A stretch of DNA of 64,000 bases, from assembly GCA_950106755.1 (NCBI GenBank), contig OX467087.1, positions 11,412,047-11,476,046 on the forward strand, written 5' to 3'. This document shows, one piece after another, positions 35,625 to 48,587 of this stretch. The DNA is from Climacium dendroides. Lineage: Eukaryota > Streptophyta > Bryopsida > Hypnales > Climaciaceae. The notes beneath the pieces are model-generated. The model was not told the DNA's origin. It did not search any database and saw nothing but the letters and a program-made list of their open reading frames with translations. Position 1 is the first letter of the stretch. Every line of letters starts with the position of its first letter. Position numbers and translations under genes: made by a program.

Positions 35625-35970
35625 AAATACCTACAAACTAAAACTCCTCATAATTTTTATCTCATTAATCAAAATGGAATGATTCAAAGCTTTTCATTTT
35701 TATATAAATCCAAAGAACCAATTTCAATTTTTTTTTAAAGTGATTTTTAAAGAATTTTTTTGAGCTACCCGGACTGTTTGTTGAACAATGAAAATGACAT
35801 ATCATGCAATAAATTTTTAACCATGTAGTCAAAAGTTATGAAAATTGTCAAGTCTTTAAGCTACTCCTTGAGAAAATGTGTGTGAAAATTTGAACAAAAA
35901 AGAATAAAAATTCCATTCGTAGTGAGTTGTCCAAAATTGCTATGTTGTCAAAAAAATAGTTTAGTGCTTT
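35625..35970 (+). repeat. R2 repeat fragment
   Basis: Same landmarks as 5949-6420: AAAACTCCTCATAATTTTTA, TGTTTGTTGAACAATGAAAA and CCATGTAGTCAAAAGTTATG. The R3 half is absent, so this is a partial copy. Confidence 0.7.
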
Positions 35971-36219
35971 AAGGGTTAAAGACTTTGTAGTGACTATGAT
36001 ATAAAAAGATTTACTTCTGGAAATTATAAGAATTCCATCTTGAGAATTCCATCATACATGCTCAAATTTAATGAGGCCATTACAATGTGTTCAAACTCTT
36101 AAAAGTCAAGCTAGTGCCAAGAGACAAAAAAAAAATAGATACTCCTAATATCACTCCAACATGTGTGATTAAGTCACTATGCATTGGAAATTCCATTCCC
36201 CATTTTCCACACAATCAAA

Positions 36220-37870
36220 AGGGGTGTCACACTTTCTTCATGGAGAAAGGTTCCGCATTATGCATAGTCACACCATTCTCAATTCTTAAAGAATGTAGAT
36301 ATGGGGCTTTCTCCTTGGCTCTTCATGGCTTACAGAGCTTTCATTCTTTGAGAATTAAAAATGCCTATTATTCTTCTATGGAAGTGAAGAATGTATACAA
36401 AGAAAAATTCTTAAAGAATTTTTTTATCTTACTTGTGTATCTATTCATCTTAGTTGTGTGCCACTTTTATTTAAATCACGGCATTTTTGAAACTACAAAT
36501 TCCACAGAATCTTCAAAACTCTAGAACAAGTAGGGTGAGTGGATTGTCCACTTCATCTTGGTGCATTGGCATCAATGAACTGTCATCAATGCTTAAATTG
36601 CATGCTTAGACATTGATGCTAAACTACCTTGATGTAGTGGATGCTCAAAATTACATCAATGTAATTGATGCTCCAAATTGTAGATTGTGTTAAATGGGCT
36701 TTGAAAAATAAAATTGGGCATTGCAAATAAAAAAACTTCTCTCTATTCTCCAATCTTGTTCTCTAGACAATAGAAAAGGAATATCACACCTTCTTCACAA
36801 TTTCTAGTTCCTAATTGGTTCTTGTTTTTTCTCCACAGCTTTTCATTCTTTATAGAAATTTCATTTTTGGAGAAGGTATGACTACCTTTATTAGAGGTAG
36901 TTACACCATCTTCATCCCCAAACTGAATTCTCAAAAAATTGAAGTGTAGTGCTCTTTGTGTGGCTATCTATGGATTACGAAGCTTTCATTCTTCAAGGGT
37001 TTGGAAGAGCCATTTTTTTCCTTTGGAGGTGAAGAAATGGGTTGGAATTTTTTTTCTTTGACAAATTCTCACTCTTCCTGAAACACTTTTACCACTTGCT
37101 TTTACAATTGATTTGACGCACTTCAAATTCCTATTCAAATTTAGTGCTGCCTACGTCACTTGTGTCCCATGGCATTTATGATAGTGAATCTTGTTCTCCA
37201 CGAAAATTTTCCATGTTGCTCATGTTCAAAAGGAAGATCACACCTTCTTTTTGCACACCAGCTACACATTGGCTCCTCTTTTCTCTCACCAACTCTACAT
37301 TCTTCAAAAAAATTTATTTCTTAGAGAAGGTGTGACTACCCCTATTGACTCCTCTTTTCACCCCATAACTTCTCATTCTTCATAAAAATTTCATTCTCGA
37401 AGAAGGTGTGACAACCCAACAGGGGTAGTCACACCTTCTCAAAAGACCAAAAATTCTTCAGGAATGCGAAGTTGGTGAGAGAAAGACTAAGTCAATGGGC
37501 TGGTGTTGCACATGAAGAAAGTGTGACACCCATTTTTGACGTGCAAAGGATTGAGAACGAAAAACCGAAGAATGAGTTACATGCTTGAGCCATGCGATGG
37601 TCGCTTGAGGAGCCACGGATGACGGGGTATTAAGAAATGACGATGAAATATGCGCAGGAGGGTGAATTTTCGAAGTTGGAAGATGAAAAAATAACTGGGA
37701 AAACTTCCGGACACCGAATTCTTCAGGGTCGGAGGTGAAGAACAAGACTGACAAATTAACGGGGAATGGTTGCTCCGAAAGACGCGAGCGCCCAATTGGA
37801 AACATCCACGCGGAACTTGTCTGTTATTTGGACCCGGAATGGAGAAGGTGTGACTACCCCTAATGTTGAT
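36220..37870. repeat. Cluster of GAAGGTGTGACTACCCC motifs in both orientations
   Basis: Forward forms lie near 36873, 37326, 37403, 37517 and 37848. Reverse forms (GTCACACCTTCTC and variants) lie near 36226, 36270, 36783, 36897, 37236 and 37431. Several forward copies follow the same context, CATTCTTCATAAAAATTTCA, so part of this is a degenerate larger repeat. At 37403-37443 a forward and a reverse copy form a hairpin. A 145-codon frame at 36087-36524 overlaps the left edge and shows no domain. Confidence 0.7.
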
Positions 37871-39301
37871 CAACGGCACCTCTTGAATCTCCCGAAGAAA
37901 AACATGAACTTAGTCTCGAAAATCCCGCCCATTGTGTTTGAGAGTGCACAATCTTGCTTACAAGTGGCATGGCCGTCTTCCGGCGCTTGGCCAGTGTTCA
38001 CGCCACCGGCGTCTGGAGGTCGCCCCAGGTTTTCGTCCAGATTCCATCCTTCGAAACCTATCTCCGTCCTCCGTCCTCCGTCGTCCGCTTCTCCACACAG
38101 AGCGGCTGATTTTCTGGCACCACTGCAACTCAGCAGCAGCAATGCAGCATCCCAGGTGCCTGACAGCCAACAGACCCACAAATAAATAGACAAGCTTCCC
38201 ATTTTCGAACTTAAACGGCCGCTTTCATGTCGGCGAGTCCATCAATGAAAAGGGATTCACTTTAAATGCGGCACCTTTATTTGGTGGGTGGAGAGCAGAC
38301 TCAGGAGAGGTGCCAAAATTGTGATGTTCACAAATAGCTCAACAGGCTAATAAAAACTTCGAATCGGTGCTGAACTTTCAAATTTAACACTGTGGGTTGC
38401 ACAATTTGGGATGCGCTTTATCAAAAATTATCGCAAACACAGGTGGGGAGAAGGAGACTGGAAAGATTGCATTCACTAACTTCTCCTCCACCACGGAATG
38501 CGAACACCTGTCGATCGGCAATCACAAATTCACAATTTTGAAAGTCAAACAATTGTGCTGGTTGCTAAAGTTGGCGGTTCCTTTTCTCCCAGTTTTAATG
38601 CCGCTCCCGCTCTAAGTGATCTTCTCGCCTACCGGGGTTGCTCACCTCCCATTTCCTAACGAGAGTCTTGTGTTTCCAGAGCCTTTTCAACTGTCTGCTT
38701 TGATTGTTTTTCGGTAGTAGCTCGAGTGAGTGTTCGCAACTGAAGAATTGAATGGAAATGAGAAGAATGTGGGGAATGCAAGGAACTGGAGAGGGGAAGA
38801 TGGCGAACTTGCAATGACGGTAATGCATCTCCTCAGGCCGCTATGATGGTCAGATCTTTGGTATTTAGGTCAAGTTGGAGGATAATCGCAGTGACGTAGA
38901 GGAAGACCGAGCTCATAAATCTTCGTAAGCTTCATAATCTTCGTCGTTCATTCTTTTTTTGTTGCTCTGTCTACTACAGAATCAAATAATTTTGTAGAAC
39001 AGGTGTAGTGGGGTACTCTAGGATGTTCACTGTGAGCAATCAATTTCTTTGTCTTGAATGTGAATGAGTTCCCTCGCATCCCAGATCAGAACAGATTTTT
39101 GTGTAGCAGAAGGAGCAAAAACTGAGTTGTTCAAGAATGGGCAATATCGTGAATGCATGGTATAGCACCCGGTACATCCTAGAGTACGCGCACTGCACCC
39201 GGCAAATTCAACTGCGGAGTGCACCGTGTACAGTGCGCTATGCCGTGTTCCCTCGTACTGGGGTTTTGCCCTGGTTGTGTCATTCAAAGCATTATAACAT
39301 T

Positions 39302-39713
39302 GTTTGATTTTTGGGAGATCACTGTACAGCCGTGGAGTGATGACTTTTGGTACAACAGCCAAGGGTGCTGAGATTGAATTTTTACCTCCTTGTACGAGTT
39401 TCTTATGCAATTTTCGAAGTGTGAGGTCGTTGAGTACTGTATGTGGGAATTTTCGACCACATCATGTTCTATTGAAAGATCTGTTATGTGTTTTAACAAA
39501 TGTAGGAGTTTGATTTTTGGGAGATCACTGTAGAGCCACGGAGAGACTGCTTTGGGTATGAAAGGCAAATCTTTGTGGATCGAACTTTTATCTCTGTGTG
39601 AATTTCTTTTGCAATTTTTAAGTGGGAAGTTGTAGATAACTGTAAGCGACAGTAGATTACCCCGTTTCCTTTCAAGGATCAGGTGACCTGACGGTAGACA
39701 TTAAGCCATTCCC
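39302..39713. repeat. Diverged tandem duplication, period 206 bp
   Basis: GTTTGATTTTTGGGAGATCA is identical at 39302 and 39508, and the following 130-140 bases align with many differences. Overlapping minus-strand frames (39027-39410, 39284-39568) are by-products of the repeat. Confidence 0.7.
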
Positions 39714-40150
39714 AACGTGCTAATTGAAGGGCAGCCGGAAGTCTACGAATAGATGAGTTACTGTTGGTATGATAATAGGGATCGGTCTTTTAACTGTCTT
39801 AATATCTCTGCCTTAAACCCTAACCGGCTCCCCTAATTCCATATTCTCAATGGTGAACAAAGTGCTTCCAGGTTATATTTCGTTCAAATAACTTCATATG
39901 AATTCATCCTGAATCTTCACAAACGTACCTCTCTGTATGATCAACTTGATGAAAGTAACAGACTTATACAATAAAATGCTGAAATTCAGGAAGCTTGAAT
40001 TGTGGGGCAGTTGCATTCTCAGCTCAAGTGTGGATAATTATCTCACAGGATTGAATGAAAAGCTTGAGCTGTAAAGCCATGGAGAGCTTGGAGATGGAGA
40101 GGCAAGTCTGATTGACAAATCTTTGCTGAGTGGAGAATTTTTAGGTCAGC

Positions 40151-43100
40151 ATGGATCCCAAACGGAGGACGTGCTTACCCCAAGTTGATCGATGGCTGAG
40201 CCTCTCGACCAACATGATCGTCATGGTAAGCCTTTCATGCTACTGAACTTAACCTTAACTAGAAGTACACCCGTTTCTGAACATTTGTAGCAGCACCCTT
40301 GTTGCATAAGAAACACATTTTTTTTCAGTTTTTTCAGAATTGGATATTAAACTTCGGAATGCTTCCAAATTTTGGTATGAAAATGTGTAATTCGTGACCG
40401 TGTAAATGGATGGAACCGTGACAATGAATCATGCCACTATGCATTTAATAGAATAGATGTTTGGATCTTTGTTCAATCAATGTGCAATGAAGGGTAAAAC
40501 TATAAAAAAAAAGACATTGCAACTCTAAAGAAGAAGAAGATTATGAGATGCTCTCCATCTCCAACGAACTCCATTGAGGTTATGTATGCAACGAAAACAA
40601 ACTTACAAATATGTCTTGTACTTGTTGGATGTGGAAATCATATTGATTTTTGGTGATTTTTTTTCTTCAATTTTTGGAACAGGCTTGTGGGGGCCTGACC
40701 TATACGTATGCAGTCTACAGTGGCCATCTCCAAGCTGTTCTCCATTATTCACAAGAACAAACGAACAATGTAGGAGCTGCGAAGGACTTCGGCTCAATCT
40801 TGGGCCTTCTCTCTGGGATTTTTTACAGTTATTACCCTCCTTGGGTTACTGTTTCCATGGGCGCCATCCTCCACTTATTTGGATATAGCATGGTATGATC
40901 ACCTCATTGAATTAGCATGTTCTACAGAAAAAAATTGTCTCAGGAAGTGGCGTTGAAGAGTATTTTGTAGAGTGAATTTGTTATCTCATTCAAACTTTAC
41001 CTTCTCATATTACAGTTGACTGCAATGTTAAAGATCATGAACATAACATTCTAAAACCCCAAAGATTTCTTCCCTTTAAGCTCTTTTCGAACAAAGGGTT
41101 AAAGATCCTTCCCAAGGATTGTAATGAAATTGGCCATTGACACTTTCATTACTATCAGAATCCCTAGTTTTTTGAGACGCAAAGAGACTGGCCTGATACA
41201 ATTGGTTTATAATGTTTATGACAAATCCTCAGGTTTGGATGACCCTCACTGGCGTCGTGAAACCTTCATTTTGGCTTGTAAGTGTTCCAGCGTTTGGATA
41301 CTTTCCATTTCACCTCAAGATTTTTTCTCATGAAACCTGTTTTTTTTTTTTTTTAATAACTTGGATTGATGTCACATATGTCAATGCCTGAGTCTTTGAA
41401 AGCGTTTTCAGTTACTTGGCATAGATTGTGGAGGTTTTTAAATCTTGCGGTTTGTTGAATCCGAAACTAATCAAGCAACGCTGTATGTTGATTTGGAAAG
41501 GTAGCTGTGTACATATTTCACTCTCGGTGTCGGTGGGGACAGCTACATCGATACTGGTTGCATTATAACAACGTAAGCCACTCTCTCTTCTTACCGTAAA
41601 ATGGATTGATGACTTCAGCTGAGTTCTTTGTAAATTGTCGTACTTGTTAATGCGGCTTCATAAGTTTGGAAAGTAGAATGTATGAGCTTTCTATTGCACT
41701 TCGCAGTTCTCAATTTTTTTTAGAGCTTTGAGTGTGTAGCACCTGTTTGAATTAGCAAAATCGAGTACTAACTTTGCACAAAATTTCTACTCTAGGCACA
41801 AACTGAATAAAGAAAAAATACTGTAATGATTTTGTGTCAAATCTGCTACTGATGTATTTTGAGTTCCTCCAATTGGAATGTATGCTTGTGCAGCTTAGAA
41901 AGCTTTGGAGACTACCGGGGGACAGCCATCGGCATTCTCAAAGCACAAGTCGGATTGAGTGGCGCCATATTCGTCATGGTTGGTTTCTCTTCTTGCAGAA
42001 CCTGGTTCACTCTTTTCTTATTTAAGAATTCAATTCATTTTATTTTAATTTTTCTTATTTCGTAGCATTCTGTAGATCCCAAATTTAAAAAATATTTCAG
42101 TCACTGGGAAGTTGTCAATGTGGATCCACGAAACTCCTAAGCTCTTCGAAGTTCATGTTTTGGATGATGAACAGAGTGCCGCAAGGCAAGGTTTTGTCCA
42201 ATTGGCTTCTCAATCATTCAAAGCATTACTTGAATTTTTATAAGAGAATTTTGCTTCCTCCTTTATGACTAATTTGATGAAATTTTTGAGCTGAATATTT
42301 GATATTTGCACAGAAGAATTCGCAAAAATATGTTCAGGTTCGTTCCATTTGTGATTTTCTCACTTGTATATCATTTCTAGGTTTATGAGGCCTTTATTGA
42401 TCCGGACTTCAATCGGTTCATCCTGCTGGGTGCTCTTGCGCCATCAGTTACTGCCTTTGTTTTCGCATACTTCACCAGACCTTTTCCTCGTGAGTATGAA
42501 GACGATGATCGGGAAGATATCAAGCAGCGGTTTCGTCTGACCTACGTAAGTGGACCACGTAATATTCTCTAACTCAGAGATTTCCTCTCTTAAAAAATGG
42601 TAAATCTGTTGTTGACCAAATTGATCGAATGAAATGGATCCTTTCCTGACTGCAGGGGCTGCTGATTTGTCTAGGAATCTTTCTCATGGTCGTTATCACC
42701 ATCAATGTAAGACTCTTTCGACTCTTCAATCAAGATACAAATTAATTGTTAGTTGTTGCGGTTACCGGTTTTTACAAGTGTGTGCTCCTTCTAGGAATTT
42801 GAGACTTTTAGGAGACTTTCCATGCAATATTCAGAATTTATGCCAGCAAGGTATTGTTGTCTCACGCAATGCATCTGCCATCTTATAATCCAAAGTTTTT
42901 CAAAGTCGCACAATAGTGAGTACAAGGAACTAAAAGCCTTGGATACTAAATGACTATGAAAGTTCTTCTAATGAAAGGCTATTGAATTGGCAGGTTGTTT
43001 TACATCCAGGAAGAGCAGTACTGAAGTTCTACTTGACCATTATGCTTCTGTTTGCTTCAGCTATGTTCACTATTCCTGTACGTAATTCTCTTCCTTTCTA

Positions 43101-46100
43101 GTGCTTCAGTGTCTTTTATTCTTCTGCATCATCGACAGTCATGCTTAAAGTTACAACGGTGCTATGCGCTTCTCTTCCAGATGGGAAGAAAATTGGGTTC
43201 CGAGTTTATATGTAAATTGTCGTCGTCATGTTAGTTTAAAATGGCCAAATTTCGAGAATTTGGCACTTTTCAATACGCCCGTCTCGAACCTCAGGAACCT
43301 CAGATCGAGCCCCCTTGTTTTTGGAAGGTCTATATGCTGTTGAATGTATCCATTGTGGTGCTTTGGAAAACATGCCGATTGAATTCTTATTACCATTGTA
43401 GAACTTGAGTTTTTTCTTGAAAACATGACCCTCTCCTCTCACGACGCAATGCGGTTGAGAAGCGGGAGTGTATTAGAGTCATAACCCCAACTCTTTGTGC
43501 GAGTTCTACGTCTTCATGATTTTACCTGTTTTGATCAAGTTTGCTCTAGTTTTGAAAAGAGGGTTATTTCAAACTTCTGTATGATCTGTGTTGCAGCTCA
43601 TACGGAGACCAGTGGACTTTTTTTCCAATTACTTGGTGTTTGATGGAGCTGATGATGTCGCCGAAGGGAACTCTCTCCCAGACTTCTCCAGAAGAGGCTC
43701 CCTGTATAGGAAGAAGCCTTTCCGACCTCAGCTGGAGGACATCCATGAGGAGGAAGAGTTGGCAGCTTTGAAGAGTAACTCCTCTGATGCGGACGACGAC
43801 GGCAGCGGCGACGATTTTGTGGGTTTTGAAGGAGGGAAGAATGAAACAACCGAGAAGACCCTGTTGACGTCGAGCCTGCTGGGGCTTGATTTCTGGTAAG
43901 ACTGACTTCTGAACTCCTTAATAAGAGAGCTGGCATGATGAATGAATGTTTTCAAGAGCTTGGATGAAATGGATGAAGTACATCTAAATATGCTGAAAAA
44001 GTTAATTTTTTGTATGAAATGGATGAAGTACATCTAAGTATGCTGAAAAAGTTAACTTTTTGTCTAGTTTTTTCTAGCTATGTGACTAGCTGGGTCATTT
44101 GATGCTTTTTGTCTAATGTGTATGCGAGGTTATTTGAATCAATTCTTGTTGAGTTGGGAAGAAAGAAAAACTTGCAAAAATGAAGATTTGATGTTTGGAT
44201 TCTTGTCAAGCCTTAATTTGTTTTGGGCTCAAGAGCTCAAAAATGTAGATTTACAGCTTTTGTGCCCACTCCTATCATGCTCTCACTTAGGGTTAATGCA
44301 AATTGTGAAGGTCTTGACATTGCGCTAATGTATTTTGAGTGACACTTATTAGGCTTAACTCCACTTCTAGGATTGATTGAATGTAAATTCTAGAGTATAC
44401 CATGGCCAGCAATTGAAATAGGTGCTAGCTAGGCCTTGAGCACTAAGTGATGATGCTATTTTTTTGGTTAACATTTACTTAAGATAAGCGGCTACTTCTT
44501 GTGGTCCCATTATTGTAAGGTAGGGGGACTTGAAGTCTTGCCCTTATGTATCGATGCCTTACATTAATAAAGCCACTCAATGAAGTGGTTTACACAATGC
44601 AGCCTTGTAAAACCTTTTGAATGTCTTATTAGAATTCAACATATAATTGGCACATTGAAGGTTAGTAAAACCCTAGCTTATGTTTAACGTTAGATTACAC
44701 ATACTTTTTAATCTTTCTATTAGTTATCATCTCCATGTCTCCTTCTGGGTTCTTTAGTGGGTGCTCCTTCAATAACATGATCTTTAAACTAGATATGCTT
44801 ATGCAAACATGGGGTTTGTTTTGTCCCCTTATCCCTCTTGAGTTGGTATTTTTTGTTATTGGAGACAACTTTGTTTCATGAAATAAACAAGCCTATTTCT
44901 TGTATGGATTTTACAGGTTGATAACAGTAGTGATGATGATTGGTGGAGGCACTGGCTTGGCTATCATCAACAACTTTACCCAGGTTAGGTTATTTCCAAT
45001 AAATTAATAAGTTTTTGTCAAAAATTGACAAATTTTTGTACAATTGTTACTAAACTTAAATCTATACTAGTCCTAATTATGCAAGGAAAAATTGCTTATG
45101 CACCTCATTTATGGCAATCAAAAATTGCCAATTTGAATGAATATGGCCGGATGTCTTCTTGTTAACACCTCAATGACAGGTTCTTGTAATTATGTATTTT
45201 TGCAAATGTCAAGGACAAATTTTAGCAAATTATTTTGTTTTTTTGACAAACTCTTAGACCAATGATACTAAAGAAATCTTTTTTTTTTTTTTTTTGAACA
45301 GATTGGACAGGCATTAGGAGACCATGAAGTGAATGTATATGTGGGTCTCATAAGCGTTTGGAGTTGCTTTGGTTGCTTACTTGGAGGGTACTTAACAATC
45401 CTCATTTCATTTCTTCAATTCTTTTATTATTGCTTTCGAAAAGAATGACATGAGATAAAATAAAAAATGTAGCATTTTTATATGCAACCGATAGTAAGTC
45501 CCTCCAACATCAAAAAATAGGAGTGGTCATACAAGTAGGTCATATTTTCAAAGCAAGAATGTTGGTATTAACAAATTCCAAGGTAGTTGCACTCTCAAGT
45601 AGTAGGTGTTTGTGAAACCTTTACATCAAGCTTAAAACCATGCATGCATTTTAGAATAAAAATGTACAAATAGTAAGGATCTCTCATGTACAAGAGACCT
45701 TGAAGAACTTAGATTTTGGTTCTAAAATGAATGTGTGACAATCATGCCTTTAAAGTTTCCAATAGTATTGTATTAGGTGCACCTTTCTTTGTTGCGTCAA
45801 TTTGTCATTTATGAAATCTAGGTCTTTTTGCTTCTTATGAATATAGGGATTCTATTAGTGAGGTGTTAGTATTGATTGTTGACTTCAATTTGAAATACCT
45901 TCTCAAGAATAGTAGGGAGAGAGATTCCATTCATAAGGTTTTATGAAAGTTATCTCTGGATTTTATAGAATGTTATGAATTTGAAAATTTGATATCAAAT
46001 GGCCTATTTTGAAAACATGCTTGTTGTTTTGTGGTGTAGATATGGATCAGATTTTCTCATTAAAAGGGGATATCCAAGACCACTTGGTTTGCTTATGGCT

Positions 46101-47370
46101 CAACTTTTGATGAGCTCATGTTGTCTTCTCCTTGCTACTGGATGTGAGTTTGGATATTCTTTTCATTTTTCAATCCAAGATTCTCTCTTTTAGTACCTTA
46201 TTGCTAATTATTGTAACTTTCTAAGCATATTTGCTAAAAACTATCAGTCATGGTTTCCTCCAATATATTTGCTACCTTCTTTAAAGTTTATTAAATGTTT
46301 CATTTCAATTCCTTTAGATTTGAAAGTTGTCACTTTTGACCATTTAGGTAGTTAAGTGTTAAATAAAACTTGCTCTTTGTGACATACAAGGCACGCCAAT
46401 TGATTACACTTTAAGTAAATCAAGAGTCCTTTTGTTTAAGACCCCACACCAATGTCCATGACATACTAATACTTCAATTCTTTGTAAATTTTGCCTATTG
46501 ACTTTATTTGTTGTTTTGTGTGCTAGGGGTGCCGTTGTTATATGTAGGATCATGTATAGTGGGCATGGCATATGGCTCCCATTTGAGCCTCCAACCTCCC
46601 ATTTTGGCTGAAGTCTTTGGCCATCAAGAATTTCCAACTTTGTACAAGATAAACTCGTGAGTTGCTCACCAGAATAATATATACTGCTATTTCTGAATAA
46701 TTTCAATGTTTTCTTTGTGTCTTACAAAGGAAACACCAATATTATTTAAAAACAAACGGAGTATATTTTTGCATTGTAACCATTCTAGAGCAATTGTAAT
46801 TGTGTTGTTTTTCACTATAGAAAATTTTTAGATGAATATAGAATCAAATTGAATTAGTATTTTAATCCATATTAAGATTTGTTTCATGTAGCTAAGAAAA
46901 ATTCAACTATTGAGAATGTGGTTGTTTTGCAATGATTTTCATGAGCTTAGAAGATAATGCTGACAATGAATCAATCTAGATTTTTTTTCATTCACAATTC
47001 CAAAGGTGTCGAGAGAACCAAGTGCTAAAGAATGTTTTGTAACTTTCATTATTTCTAATGTAATTAATTGTTATGGAAATTATGCAGAGTTGCAACCTCA
47101 ATTGGTGCCTATTTGCTATCTACGAAAGTAGTGGGTGTGTTATATGACAAACAAGCTACAATCTACAAAAGTCAAACTTCGTCGAACACGGTTGATGAGA
47201 ACACTTGCTTGGGCACCCCGTGTTTTGGTGCACCACTCCTTGTTCTAGCCTTGCTTTGTTTTTTGAGTGCAATGGTGACCTTTTGGTTCATGATGCGTAC
47301 TCGCTCATTTCATCATCAACCTCAGGCATCACCCTCCCCTCGTAAAGTGCAACCCTTCATTTCACTTTAA
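40151..47370 (+). CDS. Nodulin-like / NFD4-type major facilitator superfamily protein
   Basis: Fourteen coding exons read through in frame to 583 residues: 40151-40225, 40683-40892, 41233-41277, 41505-41572, 41894-41978, 42381-42545, 42656-42706, 42994-43077, 43597-43895, 44917-44983, 45302-45387, 46040-46143, 46527-46656 and 47088-47370. All introns are GT..AG; donor 5 (GTTGGT) is weak. The N-terminal half matches the nodulin-like domain: ACGGLTYTYAVYSGHLQ (26-42), a GSILGLLSGIFYSYYPPW stretch (about 57-74) and the RGTAIGILKAQVGLSGAIF motif. About twelve hydrophobic segments are expected. A long acidic cytosolic loop (about 285-365) separates the halves. The C-terminal half has GGGTGLAIINNFTQ and GYPRPLGLLMAQLL, typical of the NFD4 C-terminal region. 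The family includes a mitochondrial-fusion-related protein and plasma-membrane or vacuolar candidates. The substrate is unknown, so none is assigned. The length is normal for the family. Confidence 0.9.
43964..44063. repeat. 50-bp tandem duplication inside intron 9 of the transporter gene
   Basis: ATGAAATGGATGAAGTACAT starts at 43964 and again at 44014. The two units differ at two or three bases. The intron is 1021 nt, the longest in this gene. Confidence 0.9.
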
Positions 47371-48587
47371 ATCATTGCAAGTTTGGACTTTAGTGTAAAT
47401 CAATGGAAGTTTTGATGTTAAAGGGATGTGTAATTTGTAGCTAGAGTTGTATCTTTCCAAAATGAAAAGTTCCACCTTCTAATGTTCTTTATTATTGCAC
47501 CGAGGGAAGTGAAAACTTGGTCTTGAAGTGAGTTTGGTGGGAAGTGGAACTTGAAGAGGCCCTTGGCATGAAGATTTTGTGGTATATTGAGCTTAGTTAC
47601 CATAACATACTTATTAGCATGAAAATTCTTGATTAGATTAATTTGTTTTCAAATATGTAAATTAGTAATAGCTTGTTCACTTGGGTGGCTCTGTCCTGAA
47701 TCATTCTTATGAGGAGCCAGTGCTAATGACCCAGCTTGTGCATGGGTCAAGTGCTTTTTAGCTCACATTGGTTGTATTCATCTTGCATTATACTAAGAGA
47801 TTGGTTGCATTTCATATAAGGTAGAAGCACATAAATTTGACACTTATTCAAGATTTGTAGATATTGAGGGTAGCTGCAGAATAAAATGATAAAATGATGT
47901 ACACTTGTTAGGAAATGATTTAGTAAACCAACAAAATTGGTTTTGTATTTTTCTAAGCTTATATGAATATAATAGGAACTTGTGGAAACAAATGCATAGG
48001 TGGATAGTAGACTAACACAGAAGTGGACATAGAAACACCCAAAAACAACAGACTGTAAGCTTGTATCATGCTCATTTTATTGGCCGACACGAAACCTGCC
48101 CCCATCACTGTGACACATTCATGTAAACTCATGTTAGCGTTGGGTCCACTTGCGTGTTACTTGAGGGCTTATTCTAGGTGTCAATAAACGACTCGTCACA
48201 TTTGGGTATTCCTATCTTAATCGCAATTCGTCAATGTTCAAAAACGTTGTAACTCAATATCTATTTAACAAGGTGTAGTAAATTCACTCTGCTCATTTCT
48301 TCATCATAACTTCAGTTCAAGGTGGCTGAAGTTTGCATTGAGGATGCATTCACAGTTCATTTATTTGTTGATGACGTATGCGTAGAAATCAGCATTCCAC
48401 TTCATCGGAGTATCCATAACTTAACACTACGAATATCCCCTGGAAAGAGACAGACACTGCCTGGCTGCACATAAAACCCATTGTGACTATGACTCGATCA
48501 GTAGTCCGTCACATACATCTATATTTGCATACGCTCATTTAACATGTGGTGGAATTCAAAGTAAAGTATGTAGAAAAACATTTTCTA
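47371..48587. other. Transporter 3' flank and intergenic DNA
   Basis: The first few hundred bases are probably 3' untranslated region. An AATAAA-type context appears at about 47880, too far to assign. No other gene seen. Confidence 0.45.

Larger units (their letters stand above)
33240..40150. other. Intergenic DNA with several repeat blocks
   Basis: No supportable gene. Blocks in order are a 37/43-bp minisatellite (34007-34247), an R2 repeat (35625-35970), a GTGTGAC motif cluster (36220-37870), a higher-GC stretch (37500-39300) and a diverged duplication (39302-39713). The higher-GC stretch has overlapping frames on both strands, the longest 139 codons, with no known domain. The last few hundred bases are probably promoter and leader of the transporter gene. 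Confidence 0.5.

Noticed and set aside
36087..36524. 145-codon plus frame
   Set aside because: Lies partly in the GTGTGAC repeat cluster; no recognisable domain and AT-biased codons.
37766..38185. 139-codon plus frame and 110-codon minus frame in a GC-richer stretch
   Set aside because: Overlapping frames on both strands with Pro/Ser-rich low complexity and no domain or splice logic.
41340..41354. Poly-T run as a retroposon tail
   Set aside because: It lies within intron 3 of the transporter with no retroposed body next to it; a similar T-run at 45283 is simply the polypyrimidine tract before exon 11.
43598..43936. 112-codon antisense frame over transporter exon 9
   Set aside because: Shadow of the acidic-loop exon, whose repetitive codons open the opposite strand.
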